Assembly (NCBI GenBank): GCA_030248215.1
Contig: JASANG010001679.1
Location: 124,001 to 188,000, forward strand
DNA length: 64,000 bases
Direction of reading: 5' to 3'
Source of the DNA: Enoplolaimus lenunculus
Taxonomy: Eukaryota; Nematoda; Enoplea; Enoplida; Thoracostomopsidae
Shown here: positions 56,261 to 64,000 of the stretch, piece by piece
Layout of the letters: every line of letters starts with the position of its first letter
How positions within the stretch are numbered: the stretch's first letter is position 1
Made by a program: the position numbers and the translations under genes
Notes under the pieces: generated by a model
Databases searched by the model: none
What the model was told of the DNA's origin: nothing
The model's input: the letters and a program-made list of their open reading frames with translations, nothing else

Positions 56261-56455
56261 ACGGTAAAAAACGGCCAGTCAAATTGATTCTATCCGAAAT
56301 AGGCTCTACGGGACAACACAAGCTTAGTTAAATTCGACTCCGCCAGTATCAAACGTGCGACTCAGTGAGTCAAATTTGACTCTGGTAGAGTCGAATATAT
56401 ATGACTGAGTTTGTGTCACAAACTGAGTCAAATTCGACTTCGCCAGAGTATTGTT
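56261..56455. repeat. decayed family C hairpin
   Basis: ACACGGTAAAAAACGGCCAG, AAATTGATTCTATCCGAAAT and several GAGTCAAATTTGACTC-type words, with the right terminal arm missing. Confidence 0.6.
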
Positions 56456-57118
56456 CCTGAACTTGAGCAAGTATAGGGTGACTGTAAATTCGCTCAGGGC
56501 CATGAAATAATACAATTTGGAGTATAAATATAAGATTACTAGTTGCGAAATGTTGGCATATTTATGTTTGTTGCCATTTTTTGCACACATTTACATTCGG
56601 AACAGTTACAAAAGATCAACCACAGCTCAATTTATCAAAGTCCGATTTAATTTCTTTCTACAATAATTTCACAATTCAAATGTCACATTTTTGTATCAAA
56701 TATTATATTTTACTGAAAACAAAGTCGTTAAACTGACCGCCAACTCTTGCATTTAAATATTGAAATTGTTTATTTTTGATTTTACAATAAAAACGAACAG
56801 GTAAGGGCCGTGTTTATACGTTTATCCGCTGGGTCAGCAACGAAATTTTGGGTCCTGTAGATTAGGGCGAAGCCAAAGAAACTTTTCTATGCATACCCAG
56901 TGGAGTTATTAAAATTAACTTTGCCCCACAACGCCGACGGTTTATTATACCGGCCGTCTTAACCGGTTTTACTTGTGAAAGCTGCCACCACTTCACACAC
57001 GACGCTTGTTCAGGTTTTAACTTCAAAGCGTAAAATATTCTAAACTGTATGGCCAAATGACGTTACCATCAAAGAGTTCTTGTTTAAATTAAAGAATATC
57101 AGCTAATATTTTATAAAT

Positions 57119-60100
57119 ATGAATCTCGACTTATTATGCGCGAATTGTTTGATTATAACTTTCTTCTTCATTATTCAAGGTGAGATATGAAATTTTTAGA
57201 TTTAGTCAACCATACAATTAATTGATTTCGTCTGCGTTTTAGCTGACTTAAGAGTTGCACTATACTTTTTAATCATTTTAATGCCGTACGGCGCCGTTCG
57301 TTACCTGTACGGTGTCATCTGTCGCCGTCCTTAACTGGTCATCACGGTGCCGTATCGTACGCTAATTACTCACGTACAATACCGTATGGTGACGGACGAT
57401 GACGGTCGGCGCAGTACGAATGATGGACGGCGCTGTACGGGTAACGGACGCCGCTGTACGGATAACGGACAGCGCTGTACGACAAGTATAACGCAACGCT
57501 TGTTCTGTACAGTTTTATTCATGAGCCTAAGCCTAAGCCTAAGCCTAAGCCTGAGCCTAAGCCTAAGCCTAAGCCATAGCCTAAGCCTAAGCCTAAGACT
57601 AAGCCTAAGCCTAAGCTTAAGCCTAAGCCTAAGCCTAAGCCTAAGCCTAAGCCTAATCCTAAGCCTAAGCCTAAGCCTAATGAGTTATGCGTCGTTCAGT
57701 GGATTTCTCAACGACATAAAATTATTTATTTACCTGATGCAAAATTTGGAAATGAAAAAATAAGAGTCGAAGAAAAATGGCAGTCTTAAATTGAAAGTTT
57801 TCACGAAGTCTTTTCTCACATAACCCCAACTATTAAGAGGTATAACGTGTCAAAATTGGTTCTGTAACCACAATTTACCAATAATTAACACAGGCGTAAC
57901 TGCTCAAAATGACAACGACGCGCGTGAAATTACGGAAACTGCACTTCGGTTCATTCCAAAAGGCGGTAACGCTGGTGGAAATCTTGGCGGAAAATCTGGT
58001 AGCAGCGGGCAACAATCCACAGTCGCCAAATTTGCAACCAAAAGTCTAAAAAGTAATTGAAGAGAGTGTGTTGAGCAACCACAGAATAAGTGAATATAGC
58101 GATGTTAGCCCATGTATAGAACAGGGCCGGAACGTGTAAGCTTAAGCTTTAGACTAATTTTTTTGCTTAGGCTTAGGCTTAGGTATAGCCTCGTTCTTAC
58201 GCTTAGGCTTAGGCTTAGGCTTGGCTTAACAATATGCTTGTACTACTGTTCCGGCCCTGTTCTATACATTGGCCTCGATGTTTATACTACTGTTACGGCC
58301 CTGTTCTATACATTAACACTGTTACGTACGACTCTGTTCTTTACATTGGTCAAAATGTCGCATTAGCCAGTTTATTCATAATCTTGTCGAGCTAAACACA
58401 CGCGAGTCAGCATATGGATTAAGATGAATTCTTCTTCAACGCAGAATAGTATAAAATATAACCAGACCCTAACAAAGGAATCATTAATTAGATAAATGGG
58501 ACAGGAACACTTATGGAACGAGCTATATCACTTTTTACAGTAGTGACCCCAGGTATTCGCTTACAGACTGTTATTTATTTTTAATTCACCCTATGGTAAT
58601 AGTTGGACTGAATACCCGTTCTTTTATATATTCCTTCTTTTTGAGCGCAAATTACTCGAAAGTAATTTTGTTGATTGTCACGTGTGCAATCTTTTTTTCT
58701 GGATTTAATAAAGTTTATGCTGTTTGTCTCTATGTGTTTGCTACATATATAATATGAGTAGTCTAGACCGTTGTTCTGCTTTGGTTTCTTTTATAGAGGC
58801 TTAAGGCTTATGGACCTGTCTAACAACGGGCTCTTAATTAGAAATACAAACTCCTACTGATAGACACTCAAGATTGAAACTCGTACTGATAGAGACGCAA
58901 AATAGACTCCTACTGATAGAGGCTCAAATATACACTCCTACTGATAGAGACTCAAAATAGAAACCCCCTTATTCAAATCATTACAGTATTCAATTAATGG
59001 TTTCGCTAAAGTTTATTCGTCGACAAATGCGAAGATGTCCATAGTTGATGCGACGCCCCTCTACTCGTAGTTGCGTTAATGGCTTCGAGCATAAAAAACG
59101 TTTACATGATGTATTATTTTCAGCAAACTTTGGCGATCAAGTAAGAGCCGAAGCATACAATGACGGTAAGGTTAAATTTTTGTCTTATAAGTCATGCCGG
59201 ATAATGCTGTATAATAAGCAACGTCTATTCCAAGGTTTTAGTTATATCATACGCGTTAATGTTCCGGTTCGTAGCCAATTGGGGGCAAGGATGAGGGGGG
59301 TGGCTCAGCTCCCCTGAAAAAATTTTGGCACCCCCTGCAGAATTTTTAACCTTGCTTGTCTGAGACCAACTTTTATGCTAGGGTTCGAACTCCAGTGACT
59401 GGAGTGCGAGGCGTATACCATCACCACTCAGCTATAGGAGCTTGACACTCGAGCCCGAGGGGCTCTCAAGTCTTGTGGTGATTAGTACTATGTATACGTG
59501 TTGCAATTGTTAAACAAGGTGCGATATATATTATTTAACGCATATATACTACGCTGAGTTGCCTATAGGCAACTCAATGTGAGAAGGAGTTAAGCTTTAC
59601 ACTATTTTTTTGCTTGGCTTTGGCTTAGGCTTTGGATTAGGCTTTGGAATTAAGTCATTCTTACACTTAGGCTTAGGCTTAGGCTTAGTCTTAGGAATAT
59701 GCTTGTAATACTGTTCCGCCACTGTTCTTTGTATTGGCCGAAATTGCCAAAAGTTTCGGCAAAAATTACGGGACGCGAAGTCGGTTTTCTCCAGTGTCAT
59801 CGGCAGACCTCCGGTTGTACTATGATAACTCGCACAATAAACAATTATTAAAATAAAAATACAACTCCTGGCTAATATAGTTTGTCAAGCATTTGCCACG
59901 TCTAGCATTTGTGCAAGCAGTGGCATGCCAAACAGTCATACAACTTAAATTTTACCAAAAAGACAACTATGCATGAACGCAGCGGTTAAACTTAAAGACC
60001 ACAAAAGTAAACGTACCAATACGCTCCAGATCGAAAATACCCTTGGTTGTTCAACATATATGTACGCTATTTCAATTCGATTTCAAACTATTCGACTGTG

Positions 60101-63100
60101 GCAAATGATGAAATTCTGTTCATTTTGTAGCGATCTGGACAGGAACGCGAAAAATTTCGCAAAAACCACTTTTTATTTTACACTTCTAATACTACGAAAT
60201 CCAAACGTTTTGACATTTTCCTATGGTTTCATTCAGTTTGTATATTTGAACGTATATATTTGTTATCATTCCCTCCTCTTAAACGCCACACATTGACGTT
60301 GTTGGTACACTTGTCAACGCCTGCGCAGATTATTCTGATTGTGGACTGTAGCTAACCTATGATACAGGTTTTTGGAGGTTGTTCGGTGAAACCAAATTGT
60401 TGTTTTGGTGTTTGTTTAACAACGTTGTTTTGGGTTGTTTCACCTCAACACTAATCTTTGCTCCGCACCTATACATATTGCGGAGGTGGAAGGCGCAAAA
60501 TGAGCATATTTCTAACGACTGGCTCAAAATGTACCTATTTTGAAAAAATAGCCCCAGAGAATCGAGCAGAAAGCGCCCAAAGAAAACAATAGTGGTAGTG
60601 GGTCAAGACTAAATCAACTTTGGACTCTTAAAACAAGTCATGGTTATTCTACAGCCTGTAAATTGCCTTTGTGTCGTCTTTCCAGTTATTTCTAACAGGG
60701 AACTATTCCTCACTACCCCTAATTTTGTATATGATCCTGCATAGTAGCGAAAATAATACTAAAAATAGAAATTTTATAAACTGCAATGTTTCCCATTTTA
60801 GGGGCGTAGCAGTAGATTGAGCGTATTCCTTAGCCTAAGCCTAAGCGTTGCAAAAGTGTGTTCGTAAGCCTAAGCCTAAGCCTAAGCAAAAAAAGATAAT
60901 CTAGAATCGAAACCTACTCATTTATAAACCCACCAGAAACCTGGACGCCCCTCAAAGTAACACTGGCCATTTGCATTATGTTTGGGAAAACAAAAAGTGC
61001 TGTTTAGAAAAAAGTATCATTGTTGCTCTTTTAATGTTTAAACTTGTTTTCAATATTTGTTTACAGGAAAAAATTCAAAAATACGATGCCCATCTGAACT
61101 CGATTGCGATTTTCGTCAGTCGTGCGCGTGGTCAAACACTGGTGATGATAGCCGAGCAATAACAGCGCATACGTTTACCGGATACGGAACTCCGGACAAA
61201 AATAAAAATTTCTACTCGTTTACACAGTCAACGGATTACAGTGGCCCAAGTAAGTTTTGCGATGTTATATAAAATTTTATTGCTTTTTTCGTACTTTGTT
61301 TACCAGCAATGTAATCCTCATGAATACTTTAATTTTTAGACATAGAAGTTAACGCGTTCCAGAATTCAAAAATTTGAATAAAGGCGGTGCTATACTTTTG
61401 ATGACGTCCACCATCGTCGGTCGCCGTCTGCCACTTGTTACTTTAAGGGGCGTCCACGTTTCTGGTGGGTCAATAAAAGAGTAGGTTCAGATTCTAGATT
61501 ACATTTTTTTGCTTAGGCTTAGGCTTAGGCTTAGGCTTAGGAACTCATTTTTGCTACGCTTAGGCGTAGGCTTAAGAATACTCTTGATCTACTGTTACGC
61601 CCTTAAAGGTAACGTCGGCCGTGCGTCACGGTACGTTATCGTACGTGAATTACTCACGTAGGAAACCGTATGGTGACGGACGGTAACGCATGGCACAAGA
61701 CGGTGCCGGACTGCGTCTGGTGATCCGTATGAAAAGTATAGCCTCACTCTAAGAGCTAAAAATAAGAAAGATGCAAAACAATATTTCTCTGGTATCTGAT
61801 GCGCTTTGCATTTAAGCACACAATTGAAAAATTTTCCGTTAAGCTAAAAGTTATTGAAAGTTTTTCTATTAACAGAAGATATTTTCATTACCATTTTGAG
61901 TATAGAATGGTGTGCTTTGTTGTAGGCGAACCGTACGGAATGCTCCTAGGACGTCCAAAGGAAAAGAAAGCAAACGACGTTTGGTTTGTCAGTTCGCCAA
62001 TCCCCGAACAAACTGGTGACGGATATTTAACGATGAGGTGGTATACTTTTGTTTAACCCTTTCACTCATAGAGTATACTATGAGCAATTAAATACAATAA
62101 TGTACGAGCAATATACACACTGTGAGCAGTGTTTAATATTTATAACATATACGCAGTGCAAAATCTGCACAAGACGTGAGAGCCTACTCGGTCTCGAGCA
62201 TCAAGCTCCTATAGTTCAGTGGTGATCGTAAACGCCTCACACCCGCGAGACTTGAGATAGAATCCTACCTTGAAATTACATCTCATACGAAATTGAAAAT
62301 ATTCATGTGAGAAAGGATTAAATTTAATTAATTGAGTGTACAAAAACTAAATAAATCATTGCATAGCATTTCCTCTTTTTTATGCTTGATCTTTGTGGTA
62401 AACGAAGGGAATATGGCAGCAGAGCCTCAAAACTAATTTTGTAATCTAAAAATAATGCTATATTTAACTAAATTCTTTAGGAACAAACTATACTGACCTT
62501 GCGATAAATTCCCAGAGCATTCAAGCACAGAAATCACTCTCAAGCATGCATATATACTACATTACCAATTTGTGCCCCAAAACCAAAGTTTTCTGTAAAA
62601 TTCTTAATTGATTATTGCGAATAATTAATGGAAATATATTCAATTACTAGCGCCAAGAGTGGATGATGCATACTTTAACAAGAGTATGCAACTGGGTAAA
62701 TTCTGTTAAGAAAAGAATGTACCTGGCACGCGTTGTTTTTGGCCTACCTTCCTTAATTTTAAAGGTAGTACAACCTGTGCGAACCATGACACTTTATACA
62801 TGCGGTAACAAAAATGATCCGCTTATCGTTTAATTTAGGGTTATTGCGTGTGACAACGACCCCCTCCGCTCTAAACAAATGGGGACGGCGGAAAACGCAA
62901 CGCCCAGTGGTACATTTTGAACCATGCGTAACCGCAAGAGTTGTACACTCTTGTATTATGCATTCTTGCTATTAATAATCAGTGTTTATTTTGCTTTTAA
63001 ATGTGCGTATAATTGTAGATATTGGAGTACATTTGGATCACAATTAGAAGTGTGCACACGTGCAGTTGGCGGCAGTTCTGTGTCGTGTCGGTCAAGTCAA

Positions 63101-64000
63101 TCGGAAGACTGTGGGTCGTCCAGCAGTCGCTCGAAACCGTTGACAACTTTTCGGATACCGCGACCGTCGAAACAACCGTTTCAGGTAAAAAAAGTTGCGC
63201 TATGCTCGCCGCGCCATTCGTCACGTGAAAATTAGTTTTATGAAACACGCGGTGGGTCAAGGCGGAACTATGACATCCGGTGACGAGAGGCGTCGTGTGG
63301 CAGCGGAGAGCGAACCACGGCGTAATGCTGAGCGGACGGCGCTGCGCACCGTTGCGCTGCACACAGGATAGTATAGAGAAACCCTAACAAATAAGAAGGC
63401 AGGAGCCTAGCTAGGTTTTCATTTTGGTACGGTATACGGCTAAAAACGAGTTAACGAGCTGAAAAGTTTCATAGGCATTACTTTCGAAAACTGCTTGAAA
63501 AGTGTACTTACACGTTCACCAGGGCCGGAGCAGCTACCGCCATATTCCCTCATTTGGAATGCCCCAACCCAAAGAGGGGGCCCCACCTTAACAAGATTTT
63601 AAGCAGAAAATTTGAAAATGATTTCGATCATTGCAGGGGTCCTCACTCCAAAACTTTGGGAGTCCCCCACCCTAGCCTGCTCCGGCACTGATGTTCACAA
63701 CTGTTTTCGGTTACCCGCTACCAACCTGGGTTTGGATAGAAATTGTCAGTGTTTCAAAATATTCGTTTATATCAGCATTCAAATACCTCACCTGTTCGGT
63801 CCACATCAAAATTCCCTCAGTCACAGGCAGCTTACGGATGTCAGTTGAATAAGATGGAAATTTTTCGACCATTCAACCACTGGTTCACAAGTTATGACGA
63901 AAACATCAAATTTGATGCTGTTTGTTTTATTTCAGATTGTGATTCGGGGAAAATTTGATCGAAAACAAGGCGGTTTGCATGTGTTTGATGATATTCGATA
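57119..64000 (+). CDS. Secreted single-MAM-domain protein, 3' part off right edge
   Basis: Exons 57119-57179, 57894-58052, 59124-59165, 61067-61249, 61926-62037, 63019-63184 and 63936-64000 (incomplete) join in phase to 262 residues. The first exon gives MNLDLLCANCLIITFFFIIQ, a signal peptide probably cut near VTAQ. Residues 27-87 are a Gly/Ser/Lys-rich linker. From about residue 95 comes a MAM domain, an extracellular adhesion module: CPSELDCDFRQSCAWSN, the strand motif DVWFVSSPIPE, YLTMRYWSTFGSQLEVCTRA, KQPFQIVIRGKF and GGLHVFDDIRY, the last being the conserved MAM C-terminal DDI motif. The style resembles nematode MAM proteins. Exon 3 is only 42 nt. Introns carry three telomere-repeat MITEs besides other elements. 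What follows the MAM domain is unseen. Confidence 0.82.
57245..57505. repeat. GTACGG-rich palindromic element with internal tandem repeat
   Basis: GTTGCACTATACTTTTTAAT on the left is mirrored by ACGACAAGTATAACGCAAC on the right. GACGGACGATGACGG and GCCGTCC words pair. At 57400-57480 a unit of about 24 bp (GGCGCTGTACGGATAACGGA) repeats about three times. A related copy, split by another insertion, is at 61387-61742. Confidence 0.6.
57523..57680 (-). repeat. interstitial telomeric array (TTAGGC)n
   Basis: About 26 units of GCCTAA (TTAGGC on the minus strand) in perfect hexamer register. A few variants occur (GCCTGA, GCCATA, GACTAA, GCTTAA, TCCTAA). No family A or B ends border it. It lies in intron 1 of the MAM gene, 18 bp after the GTACGG element. 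Confidence 0.9.
58107..58274 (+). mobile_element. telomere-repeat MITE, family A, MAM-gene intron 2
   Basis: AGCCCATGTATAGAACAGGG and CCCTGTTCTATACATTGGCC are the inverted ends. The flanks GCGATGTT and TCGATGTT agree in 7 of 8 bases. The element is followed at 58275-58350 by two extra, solo right ends (ACTACTGTTACGGCCCTGTT and CTCTGTTCTTTACATTGG). Confidence 0.8.
58545..58640. repeat. fragment of family F
   Basis: ACAGTAGTGACCCCAGGTAT followed by ACAGACTGTTATTTATTTTT matches one end of family F. Confidence 0.45.
58845..58970. repeat. tandem repeat, about 31 bp, four units
   Basis: CTCCTACTGATAGA(C/G)(A/G)CTCAA, then A(T/A)A(T/G)A(A/C) spacers, repeats four times with small changes. Only one such array exists in the window. 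Confidence 0.75.
59353..59589 (-). mobile_element. TTAA-flanked MITE with tRNA-like core (family H), left end lost
   Basis: It shares GAGGCGTATACCATCACCAC, the GCTCGAGCCCGAGG hairpin and ATGTGAGAAGGAG-TTAA with 18303-18565. On the minus strand the loop reads CTCGCAC (CGC in the anticodon place) and box B is AGTTCGAACCC. A family G unit at 59270-59345 adjoins the broken left side, and a family A copy adjoins the right. Confidence 0.7.
59594..59739 (+). mobile_element. telomere-repeat MITE, family A, left end lost
   Basis: GCTTTACACTATTTTTTTGC, then TTAGGC and TTTGGC variants and ATACTGTTCCGCCACTGTTC with TTTGTATTGGCC at the end. The left inverted end is missing where it joins the family H copy. 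Confidence 0.7.
60789..60967 (-). mobile_element. telomere-repeat MITE, family B, MAM-gene intron 3
   Basis: Antisense copy. TTTCCCATTTTAGGGGCGTA on the left and GACGCCCCTCAAAGTAACAC, TGGCC on the right, with CCTAAG blocks and AACCCACCAGAAACCTGG. The possible flanks CTGCAAT and TTTGCAT are imperfect. It lies about 100 bp before MAM exon 4. Confidence 0.75.
61387..61742. mobile_element. GTACGG element interrupted by a family B MITE
   Basis: GGTGCTATACTTTTGATGAC and CCGTCTGCC on the left and GTGCGTCACGGTACGTTATC through GTATGAAAAGTATAGCC on the right are the two halves of one palindromic element. A family B copy (61430-61620) sits between them, so B inserted later. Confidence 0.65.
61430..61620 (+). 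mobile_element. telomere-repeat MITE, family B, nested
   Basis: ACTTGTTACTTTAAGGGGCG on the left and CGCCCTTAAAGGTAACGTCG on the right. The core has four consecutive TTAGGC units and the conserved AACTCATTTTTGCTACGCTT spacer. It is nested in the GTACGG element. Confidence 0.8.
62057..62317 (+). mobile_element. TTAA-flanked MITE with tRNA-like core (family H), opposite orientation
   Basis: The ends CCCTTTCACTCATAGAG and TTCATGTGAGAAAGG are flanked by TTAA on both sides. The tRNA-like strand is plus: TATAGTTCAGTGG (box A) at 62210, loop CTCACAC (CAC in the anticodon place), and a weakened box B AGATAGAATCC. Confidence 0.72.
62652..62962. mobile_element. element with GATGATGCATACTT end, copy 2
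   Basis: GTGGATGATGCATACTTTAA at the left and TGTACACTCTTGTATTATGC at the right, with AAAAGAATGTACCTGGCACG inside as at 28846-29152. It ends about 55 bp before MAM exon 6. Confidence 0.6.
63520..63692. repeat. GC-rich palindromic repeat (family J)
   Basis: CAGGGCCGGAGCAGCTACCG on the left is mirrored by CTAGCCTGCTCCGGCACTGA on the right, with AGAGGGGGCCCCACC and GGGAGTCCCCCACC inside. It lies in the last visible MAM intron. Confidence 0.65.

Noticed and set aside
57347-57763. 138-codon frame with a Ser-Leu repeat
   Set aside because: It runs through the GTACGG tandem repeat and the telomere array; no protein family.
1-64000. Prokaryotic operons, CRISPR arrays, ribosomal RNA, complete retroelements or transposases
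   Set aside because: None seen. Repeats lack the regular direct-repeat and unique-spacer layout of CRISPR, and no transposase or reverse transcriptase motif was recognised.

Overview
This is an animal (eukaryotic) nuclear window. It is AT-rich and built from spliced genes with GT-AG introns, with repeats filling the introns and intergenic space. Two things point towards a nematode or a close relative with a large, repeat-rich genome. The hexamer TTAGGC, the canonical nematode telomere unit, is scattered through the window. The right-hand gene encodes a secreted MAM-domain protein of a style common in nematodes. The species cannot be fixed from the sequence alone.

Five protein genes can be reconstructed exon by exon, with splice phases that agree throughout, apart from one ambiguous exon edge in INPP4. 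From left to right they are: (1) an inositol polyphosphate 4-phosphatase (INPP4 type) on the minus strand, whose C-terminal catalytic part lies off the left edge; (2) a plus-strand ankyrin-repeat protein of 988 residues in four exons (22512-27030); (3) VPS26C (DSCR3), the Retriever subunit, minus strand, four exons, 316 residues (30304-35138); (4) a type II phosphatidylinositol phosphate kinase (PIP4K2 family), minus strand, ten exons, 510 residues (41442-50809); (5) a plus-strand secreted MAM-domain protein whose signal peptide and first six exons, plus the start of the seventh, are present (57119-64000, continuing off the right edge). Genes 2 and 3 are convergent; genes 4 and 5 are divergent. 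INPP4, PIP4K and VPS26C all belong to phosphoinositide or endosomal biology, but nothing in the sequence shows that the neighbourhood is functional.

The rest is mainly short non-autonomous elements. No transposase or reverse transcriptase frame was recognised. The most striking are two MITE families (A and B here) with GGCC-starting inverted ends. Three well-preserved copies have clear 8-bp target duplications and others have near matches. Their interiors are made of TTAGGC telomere repeats. At least fifteen copies lie in 64 kb, plus one nearly pure array of about 26 units. Others are: near-perfect 200-225 bp hairpin elements (family C); a second hairpin family with CACTGTAAATT ends (D); hAT-like elements with CAGGGTGCAACCGG ends (E); a TA-flanked family (F); a TTAA-flanked piggyBac-like MITE that carries a tRNA-like promoter sequence (H); an AACTTGCA-rich family (K); GC-rich palindromic families (G, J); a GTACGG family; a 1.25-kb imperfect inverted repeat; and several minisatellites. 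Nested insertions give relative ages for some of them.
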